Assembly (NCBI GenBank): GCA_023433615.1
Contig: JAEZCJ010000172.1
Span: 1 to 26,692 of the forward strand
Direction: 5' to 3'
DNA length: 26,692 nucleotides
Origin: Bacillota bacterium
GTDB taxonomy: Bacteria; Bacillota; Bacilli; Paenibacillales; Paenibacillaceae
The position numbers and the translations under genes were made by a program. Below the pieces are notes generated by a model. The model made no database searches. It was given only the letters and a program-made list of their open reading frames with translations, and had not been told where the DNA came from. Positions 1 through 8,311 of this stretch are shown here, piece after piece; within the stretch, counting starts at the first letter, position 1; each line of letters starts with the position of its first letter.

Positions 1-121
1 TTTCGTCGATACGCTTCTACGTACAGATTTCGCCATACGCAGGTATCCTAGCTACGCGGGGGCTTGGCCCCTCCCGCGACCGGACTTTCACCGGCTAGAA
101 GATGCGTGCTTAGCTGGGCAC
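1..121 (-). mobile_element. 5' end of a group II intron (partial, runs off the left edge)
   Basis: Read on the minus strand, the sequence from about 121 downward opens with GTGCCCAGC and continues with CCGGTGAAAGTCCGG. The GGTGAAAGTCC core and the GTG start are typical of the domain I region of bacterial group II introns. It begins about ten bases after the mtrB terminator stem, which is where class C (IIC) introns are known to insert. Only the first 121 bases are present, so no reverse transcriptase/maturase can be seen. The exact 5' boundary and the class are inferred. A cobalamin riboswitch was considered because of the GGTGAAAGTCC string, but its other boxes are missing. Confidence 0.7.
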
Positions 122-125
122 GCCA

Positions 126-154
126 TAATAAAAAAGCAGGCTATGCCTGCTTTT
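126..154 (-). terminator. Rho-independent terminator of mtrB
   Basis: A perfect 10-bp stem, AAAAGCAGGC (132-141) pairing with GCCTGCTTTT (145-154), has a 3-base loop. On the minus strand it is followed by more T residues. It lies 14 bases after the mtrB stop codon, and the putative group II intron starts just beyond it. Confidence 0.9.
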
Positions 155-167
155 CTCGTTCGAAGCA

Positions 168-392
168 TTAATTATCGGTGTCGATCGTGCCGTAACGCGT
201 CATAACCGTCGCTTTGCCGCGGATCTTGATGGCGGACGTATTCTCGGTGAACTGCGCGATCATGATCTCGCCCTTGTCCAGCTTCTCCGTATGGTGGAAC
301 TTCGTATCCTGGCCGCGCGTCAAGCCGATTACCTGCACGCCCTGATCCTTCGCCTTGACAACGATGTATTCGCCCTGGTTCTGCTGCTCCAT
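168..392 (-). CDS. mtrB: Trp RNA-binding attenuation protein (TRAP)
   Basis: This 74-residue protein is a clear TRAP homologue; the B. subtilis protein has 75 residues. TRAP forms an 11-subunit ring that binds tryptophan. The ring then wraps GAG/UAG repeats in trp leader RNAs, causing transcription termination or blocking translation. The RNA-contact residues Lys37, Lys56 and Arg58 and the tryptophan-pocket residues Thr25 and Thr30 all fall at the known positions. The ATG start at 392 follows the ribosome binding site GGAGAGGGGAAG. In B. subtilis mtrB is preceded by folE (mtrA). Here folE is absent and the upstream gene is a tRNA-Pro, with a terminator-like hairpin only about 20 bases before the ATG. 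That suggests mtrB is expressed by read-through or attenuation. Confidence 0.96.
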   Translation of the reverse strand: MEQQNQGEYIVVKAKDQGVQVIGLTRGQDTKFHHTEKLDKGEIMIAQFTENTSAIKIRGKATVMTRYGTIDTDN

Positions 393-414
393 ATTGGCAC
401 TTCCCCTCTCCTAT

Positions 415-455
415 AAAAAAACTGCCTCTCGACCTTGCAGCGCGAGAATAGCAGT
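415..455 (-). terminator. Terminator or attenuator hairpin between tRNA-Pro and mtrB
   Basis: ACTGC (421-425) pairs with GCAGT (451-455). Inside them TCTCG (427-431) pairs with CGAGA (443-447) around an 11-base loop. On the minus strand the stem runs into seven T residues. It is placed to end the tRNA-Pro transcript, but its T-run finishes only about 20 bases before the mtrB ATG, so mtrB mRNA must pass through it. Confidence 0.75.
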
Positions 456-469
456 CGTCTGGCATTCGA

Positions 470-546
470 TGGTCGGGTGTACCGGATTTGAACTGGCGAC
501 CTCTACCCCCCCAAGGTAGCGCTCTACCAAGCTGAGCTAACACCCG
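470..546 (-). tRNA. tRNA-Pro(GGG)
   Basis: This is a complete 77-base cloverleaf with an encoded CCA end. The acceptor stem CGGGTGT/ACACCCG is perfect, the D stem is GCTC/GAGC, and the anticodon stem is CTACC/GGTAG around the loop TTGGGGG. That gives anticodon GGG with G37, as expected for proline. The discriminator base is A, followed by CCA (472-470). The T-arm reads GCCAG-TTCAAAT-CCGGT, which puts an unpaired A opposite C at 52/62. GGG is normally a secondary proline isoacceptor because a UGG tRNA can read all four codons. Its own promoter and terminator are listed separately. Confidence 0.92.
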
Positions 547-560
547 ACAAGCTAGGGATG

Positions 561-589
561 ATTTTAGCATGGAAAACGCCCGAATGCAA
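561..589 (-). promoter_or_regulatory. Sigma-A promoter of tRNA-Pro
   Basis: The -35 box TTGCAT (589-584) and -10 box TAAAAT (566-561) are separated by 17 bases on the minus strand. Transcription would start a few bases before the tRNA 5' end at 546. The -35 box lies inside the hbs terminator hairpin. Confidence 0.65.
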
Positions 590-602
590 GCACTCGGACG
601 TT
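571..602 (-). terminator. Terminator of hbs
   Basis: Two 13-base arms (602-590 and 587-575) form a stem with two G-U pairs, followed on the minus strand by TTTTCC. The T-run is short. The stem lies 23 bases after the hbs stop and overlaps the tRNA-Pro -35 box. Confidence 0.7.
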
Positions 603-624
603 AGCTTAAGTACGTATATCTCGA

Positions 625-900
625 TTAGTTGCCGACAAGATCTTTCAGCGATTTGCCTGGTTTGAATGCAGGCGTCTTGCTTGCCGCGATCTCGATTTCT
701 TGACCCGTTTGCGGGTTGCGGCCTTTGCGGGCGGAACGTTCACGAACTTCGAAGTTGCCGAAGCCGACGAGTTGAACCTTGTCGCCGTTCTGAAGCGCTT
801 CGGAGATTGCGTCGAATACAGCGTCAACCGCTTTCGTTGCATCCTTCTTCGACAGTTCCGTCAAATCGGCTACCTTTGCGATCAATTCCGTTTTGTTCAT
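625..900 (-). CDS. hbs: DNA-binding protein HU
   Basis: This 91-residue protein is a standard bacterial HU, a nucleoid protein that bends DNA as a dimer. Visible features are the N-terminal helix MNKTELIAKVADL, the VGFGNFEVRERSARKGRNP segment and the DNA-binding arm with RNPQTG at residues 61-66. The frame stays open for 11 codons upstream, but the ATG at 900 is chosen because GGGGAGGTG lies just before it and the protein then matches the usual 90-92 residues. Two candidate promoters lie upstream. B. subtilis hbs also has two promoters and sits beside spoIVA; here an ABC importer operon lies between them. Confidence 0.97.
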   Translation of the reverse strand: MNKTELIAKVADLTELSKKDATKAVDAVFDAISEALQNGDKVQLVGFGNFEVRERSARKGRNPQTGQEIEIAASKTPAFKPGKSLKDLVGN

Positions 901-935
901 AGCTTTCACCTCCCCTAATGGGCGCAGAGTCATGC

Positions 936-965
936 GTTATCATTCTGTTTAACCGAATCTTTCAA
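936..965 (-). promoter_or_regulatory. Candidate proximal hbs promoter
   Basis: On the minus strand the -35 box TTGAAA (965-960) and the -10-like box GATAAC (941-936) are separated by 18 bases. It is the weaker of the two candidates. Confidence 0.4.
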
Positions 966-991
966 AAATATACCTTTTGCCAACAATTTTT

Positions 992-1020
992 ATAGTAATA
1001 CAGCCGTTTCGGAATTTCAA
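992..1020 (-). promoter_or_regulatory. Candidate distal hbs promoter
   Basis: On the minus strand the -35 box TTGAAA (1020-1015) and the -10 box TACTAT (997-992) are separated by 17 bases. Both sit upstream of hbs and just downstream of the ABC permease gene. Confidence 0.5.
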
Positions 1021-1041
1021 GTAGATTCGTAAGTTTCCGTC

Positions 1042-1057
1042 CGCGGCTCAGGCCGCG
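1042..1057 (-). terminator. GC-rich hairpin after the ABC operon
   Basis: CGCGGC (1042-1047) pairs with GCCGCG (1052-1057) around a 4-base loop, just after the permease stop codon. There is no T-run, so it may protect the 3' end or terminate only weakly. Confidence 0.35.
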
Positions 1058-1060
1058 CCG

Positions 1061-2047
1061 TTACGCGCGTTTTCGGTGCAGATGGATAAAAGTGACCGCG
1101 AGGGCGAGCACGAGCACGGCGCCTTTGACGATATCGTTCGCGTAGTATTGGACCCGCATCATCGTCATGCCGTTCAGCAGCACGCCGATCAGCACGGCGC
1201 CGAAGAACGTGCCGATCACGTTCGGCTTGCCTGCGCCCAGCACCGAATAGCCCACGAACACGGCGGCGACGCCTTCCATCAGGAGCGGCGCGCCCGCGTC
1301 GATCTGCCCGGTGCCCGTGCGGGCCGCGAACAGCAGGCCGCCGATTGCGGCGAAAATACCGGATACGATATAGGCGGCCAGTCGAATCCTGCGCACCCGG
1401 ATACCCGACAGGCGCGCCGCTTCCTCGTTGCCGCCGGTCATGTACATCTGCCTGCCCCAAGTCGTGAACTTGAAGAACAGATAGACCAGGACGACCGCGA
1501 CGATCATCAAGACTACCGGCACGGGAATGCCGAGCAATTGCCCTTGGCCGAGCCATAGGAATTGCTCCGAGAACACGCCAGGCGCATTCGTGCCGTCGGA
1601 CATCTGCATGTTGTTGTAGATCGAGTAGCCTTTGGTGTACGTCCGATGTATGCCCGATATGATATACATGACGGCCAGCGTCGCGAGCAGGTCAGGAATG
1701 CGCAGCTTGACGATCAACAGCGCATTCAGCATCCCGACAAGCGCTCCGAAAAGGAGCGGCACCACGATGACGACGACCAGCGGCATCTCGAACCATACCA
1801 TGAGCGTTGCCGCCAGCACCGTGCTGAGCGATACGGTAGAGCCGACCGACAGATCGAAGCCGTCTACGGTCAGCGAGAACGTGATGCCGATCGCGACGAA
1901 CGTGACGATCGAGATCGAACGCAGAATGTCCGCCAGGTTCGAGTAAGTGAAGAAGTGCTCGTCCCACAGCGAGAAGAACACGATGACGAACGCGATGACG
2001 AGCAGCGCGCCATATTTATAGGTCCATTCCAACAATTTCGATTGCAT
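1061..2047 (-). CDS. Sugar-type ABC transporter permease (RbsC family)
   Basis: This 328-residue, very hydrophobic protein belongs to the RbsC-like branch of bacterial ABC import permeases. It has roughly eight to ten predicted membrane segments. The loop near residues 210-225 (GNEEAARLSGIRVRRIRLAAY) matches the EAA-like segment of this family, which contacts the ATPase. The family motif around DLSVGS is present at about residue 65. It would form the membrane channel for the importer encoded with the two genes upstream. Only one base separates the ATPase stop from its ATG, so translation is probably coupled. The substrate cannot be read from the permease. Confidence 0.93.
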   Translation of the reverse strand: MQSKLLEWTYKYGALLVIAFVIVFFSLWDEHFFTYSNLADILRSISIVTFVAIGITFSLTVDGFDLSVGSTVSLSTVLAATLMVWFEMPLVVVIVVPLLFGALVGMLNALLIVKLRIPDLLATLAVMYIISGIHRTYTKGYSIYNNMQMSDGTNAPGVFSEQFLWLGQGQLLGIPVPVVLMIVAVVLVYLFFKFTTWGRQMYMTGGNEEAARLSGIRVRRIRLAAYIVSGIFAAIGGLLFAARTGTGQIDAGAPLLMEGVAAVFVGYSVLGAGKPNVIGTFFGAVLIGVLLNGMTMMRVQYYANDIVKGAVLVLALAVTFIHLHRKRA

Positions 2048-2048
2048 A

Positions 2049-3551
<1,503 letters not shown>

Positions 3552-3592
3552 ATGCACCCTCTCCTTGCTGTTCCTGATCGTGAACCGATCGC

Positions 3593-4675
3593 TTATTTCG
3601 CGTTCTGCGCCTCGAGCTCCTTCATCCAGTCCGTATAGCCTTGCTCGCTGGAGCCCCATCCGGCTACATGCTCATGCAGCTGCGTCGTGTTGATCGGCTC
3701 AGCCGGCAGATCCTCGCGCTTGACGAACGAAGGCTGCAGCACGACAACCTCTTCCGTCTCGTCGCCGTTGAACTTCTGGTACAGAATGCGCACTTGAACG
3801 CGGCCGATATCCTTCGGATCGACGGCTGCGGAAGCTACCCACGGGCTTGCAGGATCCTGGATCATCTGCAGATCCTCGTCGCTCATGTCGATGCCGTATA
3901 CTTTGATTTCCGTACGGCCGGCCTGTTGGATCGCGCGGGACGCGCCTTTGGCGAACTCGTCCCAAGCCGTCCATACTGCCGTAATCTCGCCCTTCGGATA
4001 TTGCTTCAACACGGCTTCCATTTGGGATTGCGTATCCAGAGCCGGGTTGTTCGCGTTGCCGAACGCCGCGATCTCCTTAATGTCCGGGTACTTTTCTTGG
4101 AACTCCTTGTATGCCAGTTGGCGGCGCTCCATCGGCGCGAAGCCTGCCACCCATACCTTAACGATATTGCCTTTGCCGCCTGCGTCGGCAGCCAGCTGCT
4201 CGAGCGTCAGGTCAGCCATCGCCTGGTCATCCTGCTGGAGGACAGGAACGCCAGGCACTTTCAGGTCAGCGTCGAACACGACGACTTCGATCCCCTTGTC
4301 CAGCGCCTTCTTCACGCCCGCCTCGAGCGCGCCGGCTTGGCCATGGTCGATCAAGATGCCGTCGAAGCCTTGGTTAATGGCCGCATCAAGGTTCGAAGCC
4401 ATCACGTCCAGCTTGTTGTCGGAAGCGAACACCGTGACTTTACCGCCGAATTTCTCGGCTTGTTCCTTCACGCCGTCAATGTATTGCGCAGAGAACGTGC
4501 CCGTGTTAAACTGCATGACGAGCGCGATTTTTTTGCCCGCAAGCGAGTGATCGCCGCCGTTATTCCCTCCGTTGCCGCCCGCGGACTCGTTCTTGCCGCC
4601 GGCATTTCCGCATGCAGAGACGATCATTAGCGCCGCAGCAAGCAGCAAGGTCATCGTCCACTTCATTTTGTTCAT
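3593..4675 (-). CDS. Sugar-type ABC transporter substrate-binding lipoprotein
   Basis: This 360-residue protein starts with a lipoprotein signal (MNKMKWTMTLLLAAAL) ending in VSAC, so Cys22 would be lipidated. A Gly/Asn-rich linker (about residues 23-43) leads into a periplasmic-binding-protein type 1 fold of the ribose/galactose-binding class. It would capture the substrate outside the membrane and deliver it to the permease. It is the first gene of the operon, is preceded by a good promoter, and ends 41 bases before the ATPase start. No kinase, isomerase or regulator accompanies it, so the ligand (pentose, rhamnose, autoinducer-2 or other) cannot be assigned. Confidence 0.93.
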   Translation of the reverse strand: MNKMKWTMTLLLAAALMIVSACGNAGGKNESAGGNGGNNGGDHSLAGKKIALVMQFNTGTFSAQYIDGVKEQAEKFGGKVTVFASDNKLDVMASNLDAAINQGFDGILIDHGQAGALEAGVKKALDKGIEVVVFDADLKVPGVPVLQQDDQAMADLTLEQLAADAGGKGNIVKVWVAGFAPMERRQLAYKEFQEKYPDIKEIAAFGNANNPALDTQSQMEAVLKQYPKGEITAVWTAWDEFAKGASRAIQQAGRTEIKVYGIDMSDEDLQMIQDPASPWVASAAVDPKDIGRVQVRILYQKFNGDETEEVVVLQPSFVKREDLPAEPINTTQLHEHVAGWGSSEQGYTDWMKELEAQNAK

Positions 4676-4720
4676 GTGTCATTTTCCCCTCTCGATGATG
4701 TATGTATGAAACCTAGCAAT

Positions 4721-4766
4721 AGAATAACATCTTTTCCTAGTATGTCAATTGGTTTTAACGGTTTAA
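4721..4766 (-). promoter_or_regulatory. Promoter of the ABC operon with a cre-like operator
   Basis: On the minus strand a perfect -35 box TTGACA (4748-4743) and the -10 box TATTCT (4726-4721) are 16 bases apart. Directly upstream lies TTAAACCGTTAAAA (4766-4753), which fits 12 of 14 positions of the catabolite-response element TGWAANCGNTNWCA. CcpA or another LacI-family repressor could bind it. The promoter is well supported; the operator is inference. Confidence 0.6.
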
Positions 4767-4790
4767 TGCGGAATTTTGTCGAATAACGCG

Positions 4791-4819
4791 AAAAAGAGGC
4801 CGGATATCGGCCTCTTTTT
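4791..4819 (-). terminator. Terminator of spoIVA
   Basis: A perfect 12-bp stem, AAAAAGAGGCCG (4791-4802) with CGGCCTCTTTTT (4808-4819), has a 5-base loop and begins 16 bases after the spoIVA stop. It has A/T runs on both sides and could work in both directions. Confidence 0.92.
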
Positions 4820-4834
4820 ACCATCATCGCCATA

Positions 4835-6313
4835 TTATAAGATAATCGCGATCAACCCGCCGGAGCCTTCGTTAATGATACGGCCCAGCGTCTCTTGCAG
4901 CTTGTAGCGCGCGTTGTCCGGCATCATCGCGATCTTGCCTTGGATTCCTTCGCGTACGATGGAATGCAGGGAGCGTCCGAAAATATCCGATTCCCAGATC
5001 TTGATCGGGTCGTTCTCGAAGTCCTGCATCAAGTACCGGACCAGCTCCTCGCTCTGCTTCTCCGTTCCGATGATCGGCGCGAATTCCGACTCGACGTCCA
5101 CGCGGATCATATGGATCGAAGGGGCCGTCGCCTTCAGGCGCACGCCGAAGCGGGAACCCTGGCGAATCAATTCCGGCTCGTCGAGCGCCATCTCGGCAAG
5201 CGTAGGGGCCGCGATGCCGTAGCCCGTCGTCTTGACCATCTCGAGCGCCTCGGCGAATCGGTCGTATTCCCGCTTCGCATGCGTGAACTCCTGCATCAGC
5301 TGCAGCAAATGGTCCTTGCCCCGAATCTCGACGCCGACGACCTCCATGAGGATCTGGTCGTAGAGCTCATCGGGCGCATAGAGGTCGATCTCGGCGACGC
5401 CTTGCCCCATGTTCATGCCGCTGAGGCCGGCGCGCGTGATGAAGTCATATTCCATGAACTGCGACACGACGCGGTCCACGTCGCGCAGTCTGCGAATATC
5501 CTGCACCGTATCCCGCACGGAATTCTCGAAGCTGCTGCGGAGCCAGTGCTGCTCGCTCAGCACCATGACCCAGCTCGGCAGATTGACATTCACTTCGTGA
5601 ACCGGGAACTCGTAGAGCACTTCGCGCAGGACGGACATGACCTCGTCCTCGCCCATCGTCGCGACGCTCATCGTCATGACCGGAATATCGTATTTCGCTT
5701 GCAGTTCGCTGCGAAGCTGCAGCGCTTCCTCGCTGTTCGGCCGCGTCGAGTTCACGATCAGCACGAACGGCTTGCCGACCTCCTTGAGCTCGTTCACGAC
5801 GCGCTCCTCCGCTTCCACGTAAGAGCTGCGCGGAATTTCGGCGATGGAGCCGTCCGTCGTCACGAGAACCCCGAGCGTGGAGTGCTCCTGAATCACCTTG
5901 CGCGTGCCGATCTCGGCTGCCTCTTGGAACGGGATCGGTTCCTCGAACCAAGGCGTGGAGATCATGCGCGGTCCGTTCTCGTCCTCGTAGCCCTTCGCGC
6001 CCTCCACGGCATAGCCGACGCAATCGACGAGGCGGACGTTGACGTCCAGACCTTCGGAGACCCGGATCTGCACCGCTTGATTCGGCACGAACTTGGGTTC
6101 GGTCGTCATAATCGTCTTGCCGGCCGCGCTCTGCGGCAGTTCGTCGATCGCTCTGACGCGATCGGAATCGCTCGTAATATTAGGCAGGACGACCGTCTCC
6201 ATGAACCGTTTGATGAAGGTCGATTTGCCCGTACGGACCGCTCCGACGACGCCGAGGTAAATATCCCCGCCGGTACGCTCGGCGATGTCCTTAAAAATGT
6301 CTACCTTTTCCAC
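4835..6313 (-). CDS. spoIVA: Stage IV sporulation protein A, spore coat morphogenetic ATPase
   Basis: This 492-residue protein is the same length as B. subtilis SpoIVA and nearly collinear with it. In the mother cell SpoIVA hydrolyses ATP and polymerises into the basement layer of the spore coat around the forespore. Visible are Walker A GAVRTGKST (24-32, Lys30), the TEPKFVPN region, DCVGY, and the conserved C-terminus INEGSGGLIAIIL. The start is a GTG at 6313 with GGGAGGGG upstream, giving the conserved N-terminus (V/M)EKVDIFKDIAERTGGD. In-frame codons further upstream were rejected because they extend past the family N-terminus. Expression is expected from a mother-cell (sigma-E) promoter, which I could not place confidently. 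Confidence 0.98.
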   Translation of the reverse strand: MEKVDIFKDIAERTGGDIYLGVVGAVRTGKSTFIKRFMETVVLPNITSDSDRVRAIDELPQSAAGKTIMTTEPKFVPNQAVQIRVSEGLDVNVRLVDCVGYAVEGAKGYEDENGPRMISTPWFEEPIPFQEAAEIGTRKVIQEHSTLGVLVTTDGSIAEIPRSSYVEAEERVVNELKEVGKPFVLIVNSTRPNSEEALQLRSELQAKYDIPVMTMSVATMGEDEVMSVLREVLYEFPVHEVNVNLPSWVMVLSEQHWLRSSFENSVRDTVQDIRRLRDVDRVVSQFMEYDFITRAGLSGMNMGQGVAEIDLYAPDELYDQILMEVVGVEIRGKDHLLQLMQEFTHAKREYDRFAEALEMVKTTGYGIAAPTLAEMALDEPELIRQGSRFGVRLKATAPSIHMIRVDVESEFAPIIGTEKQSEELVRYLMQDFENDPIKIWESDIFGRSLHSIVREGIQGKIAMMPDNARYKLQETLGRIINEGSGGLIAIIL

Positions 6314-6550
6314 TGAATATCCCCTCCCAATCAAATTTCCGAATACTCGCAAGCGACAGGTGCGAAGGAGCCGATTCCTGTAACGGGCCTATCAGCTGCC
6401 ACTCTCGTACAATCAGTTGGACTAGTAACATCATATTGCCGAGCCGTCCGTTTTATGACGATCTCCATCATAATTGTTCACGCACGTTGCGCAGCATGTG
6501 CCCTTCCCTGAACTGATATATGATTCGCTTCCGCCGCCTATGCCTAATAT
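6314..6550 (-). other. spoIVA upstream region, no gene seen
   Basis: This gene-free stretch of about 240 bases lies between the yphF terminator and spoIVA and must hold the spoIVA promoter. One weak sigma-E-like candidate on the minus strand is TCATAAA followed, 14 bases later, by AATATGAT (about 6430-6460). A small dyad TTATGA/TCATAA lies at about 6454-6474. Neither is firm enough to assign. Confidence 0.3.
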
Positions 6551-6593
6551 CGAAAAAACCGCAGGCCCCTCGTCATTCGAGGAGACTGCGGTT
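6551..6593 (-). terminator. Terminator of the yphF-like gene
   Basis: AACCGCAG (6557-6564) pairs with CTGCGGTT (6586-6593), with an inner CCTCG/CGAGG stem. On the minus strand the hairpin ends in six T residues. It follows the yphF-like stop by about 10 bases. Confidence 0.85.
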
Positions 6594-6602
6594 ATGCGGG
6601 CG

Positions 6603-7340
6603 TTAATTCATGGGCAGAAGCGCGAACGGATCGCCGTCCTTCCAGATATAAGCCGGCGACTTTACCGGCACGAACAAGGTTTGAAGCATGAGCAGCTCGC
6701 GCAGGTCCTGTTCGCCGGACGGCTGCGACCCGCTCTTTAGGGCGGCTTGGCGCACGTCGATGCCATAGTCTCCGAAGACGGTGCCGTTCTCATGGACGAG
6801 CACGCTGAGCGGCTGGCCGCCGAACACGCTGCGAATATCGGGCTTCGCGATGCCTAACCGGTCAACCGCTAAATAATAGAAGGAAGGGTATGCTTCCTCA
6901 CCTAGCGGAAGCGCGCCGCCGTTCGCCGCTGCATAAGCATCGACTTTGGCCTGCAGGTCGTTAAGCTGCTGATAGACGACGACGCTCATGAGCCGCACGA
7001 TCGGATCGGTCTCTTCATTCAGCAAGAGGAAGTAGTAATCGCCGCCTTTTTCGTAGGCAGCGCTCGGAATGGCGCTTATATAGTTCATGCGCTGCAGCTT
7101 GGCAAAATCAATGATGAATTTCTCGTAGACCGGCGTGTCGGCCGAACTGTTCTTGATCGGCAGCATTCCGCGATCCGCCTTGAACTGCTCGATCGCTGCC
7201 TGCACGTTGCGTACCGCTTCTCGAGGCGGCGCCTGATTCTCGGCGAGCCGATCCTTCGGATAGAGACAACCGGTCAGCCCGGCCGCGAGCAGCGCGCAAG
7301 TCGCGAGCAGCAGATAGTGTCGCAGCTTATTTCGATTCAT
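6603..7340 (-). CDS. yphF: Predicted lipoprotein, YphF-like
   Basis: This 245-residue protein has an N-terminal signal (MNRNKLRHYLLLATCALLAA) with lipobox LTGC, so Cys25 is the likely lipidated residue. No enzymatic motif is visible. In B. subtilis yphF, an uncharacterised protein of similar size, occupies the same place next to spoIVA, so the symbol rests on position, length and general resemblance. The ATG at 7340 is preceded by a GGGGGCGGGA ribosome site; an in-frame GTG-type start 24 bases upstream is also possible. The [2Fe-2S] ferredoxin gene upstream ends 17 bases before this ATG, so the two are probably cotranscribed. Confidence 0.8.
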   Translation of the reverse strand: MNRNKLRHYLLLATCALLAAGLTGCLYPKDRLAENQAPPREAVRNVQAAIEQFKADRGMLPIKNSSADTPVYEKFIIDFAKLQRMNYISAIPSAAYEKGGDYYFLLLNEETDPIVRLMSVVVYQQLNDLQAKVDAYAAANGGALPLGEEAYPSFYYLAVDRLGIAKPDIRSVFGGQPLSVLVHENGTVFGDYGIDVRQAALKSGSQPSGEQDLRELLMLQTLFVPVKSPAYIWKDGDPFALLPMN

Positions 7341-7357
7341 ACGCGTATCCCGCCCCC

Positions 7358-7702
7358 TTACCATAAAGCATCATCTTCGTCCTGCTTCTCCAACAACCGT
7401 CTTACGGCGGAACGCAGCGGGTCCTCAGGCACCTCGACAACGGCATGGCCGATGACGCGGGCTTGGCAGCTTAACCGGATCCCTTGGTCGATGTCGCTGC
7501 CCAGCTTGCGCAGCTCCTGCTCGCGCGCCGGCGATAAGCCGCCCTCGGACAGCACCTTTACCTTGCACATCAGACAGCCTGCCTTGCCGCCGCAGCGGGT
7601 CTTGATCGCCACGCGTGCACGCCTCGCAGCATCGAGGACGCTCGTTCCCCGCGGCACGGCGATCGTCTTGCCCTCCGGCTGGAAAGTAACGCGGTTATCC
7701 AC
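7358..7702 (-). CDS. [2Fe-2S] ferredoxin-like protein, CX5CX2C type
   Basis: This 114-residue protein has a ferredoxin beta-grasp fold with four cluster-ligand cysteines: Cys37, Cys43 and Cys46 in CGGKAGCLMC, and Cys79 in LSCQAR. The CX5CX2C spacing resembles adrenodoxin rather than plant-type CX4CX2C. A charged tail follows the domain. It should act as a small electron carrier, but no reductase partner is adjacent. The start is a GTG at 7702 that overlaps the end of the nucleotidyltransferase-like gene by eight bases. A GGAAGG element lies upstream. It sits in a run with a second, different ferredoxin, which suggests a shared role. Confidence 0.88.
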   Translation of the reverse strand: MDNRVTFQPEGKTIAVPRGTSVLDAARRARVAIKTRCGGKAGCLMCKVKVLSEGGLSPAREQELRKLGSDIDQGIRLSCQARVIGHAVVEVPEDPLRSAVRRLLEKQDEDDALW

Positions 7703-8297
7703 GGCTGTGACCGCCTTCCGCGGCGCGCAACGCGGCTTCGATGCGATTCACGGCATCCTGCGTGAACGCATTCGAAGCGATCAGCTTCTCTAGAGCCGGA
7801 TAATGGCGTGCGGAATCCGCAGCCATCGCCTCCGCTACGATCGCTACCCGATCCTCGCGACCTCGAAGCCAATTGAACAAGAGCTCATGCGCGAGAGGAA
7901 CAAGCCGTATCTCGGCATCGGCAACAGTCTTGCAATCCGCATACGTCAGCAGCAGCGTTCTCGCTTGCGTCGCATACCGGCAACCATGCGCTTGCACGAC
8001 AAAACCGCCGACCAATTCGACGGCGGCGTCCTCGATGCGGTAATGGCTCAATCGCGACTCGTAAATCGCCGTCGTACTGCAAGTCGGTTGGTCGATCGCA
8101 TAGGAGGATAGCTTCTCATGCAGCAGTGCCGCGTCCTCCGGATCCGCATAGAGATCCAAGTCGCGGGGCTGTGCGGGGAGCGCGATGCCCCGCAGCTGCA
8201 AGCCTGCGCTGCCGCCGACGAGCCAGACCGCATCCGTTGTGGCAGAGCGCGCGGCTATGACCGCCAGCGCGTTCTCGATCGATGCCCTCGGTCTCAT
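7695..8297 (-). CDS. Nucleotidyltransferase-superfamily protein
   Basis: The first third of this 200-residue protein carries the nucleotidyltransferase-fold signature: GGS at residues 28-30 (LVGGSAGLQLRG) and DLDLY at 46-50, giving two metal-binding aspartates. The rest is helical and carries no recognised second domain. Proteins of this type include aminoglycoside nucleotidyltransferases and antitoxin-like NTases; the substrate here is unknown. A good GGAAGTG site precedes the ATG. The gene lies 14 bases downstream of one ferredoxin gene and overlaps the next by 8 bases, so all three are probably one transcription unit. A redox-linked nucleotide transfer is only a guess. Confidence 0.75.
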   Translation of the reverse strand: MRPRASIENALAVIAARSATTDAVWLVGGSAGLQLRGIALPAQPRDLDLYADPEDAALLHEKLSSYAIDQPTCSTTAIYESRLSHYRIEDAAVELVGGFVVQAHGCRYATQARTLLLTYADCKTVADAEIRLVPLAHELLFNWLRGREDRVAIVAEAMAADSARHYPALEKLIASNAFTQDAVNRIEAALRAAEGGHSRG

Positions 8298-8311
8298 CGT
8301 CGTTCACTTCC

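Noticed and set aside
1..121. Cobalamin riboswitch on the minus strand
   Set aside because: GGTGAAAGTCC occurs in both element types, but the B12 box and the GCnACTGT segment are missing and the sequence lies after a terminator rather than before a gene.
4895..6316. Long open frame of over 470 codons opposite spoIVA
   Set aside because: It is the antisense shadow of a strongly conserved gene, with a His/Arg/Asp-biased product and no start signal.
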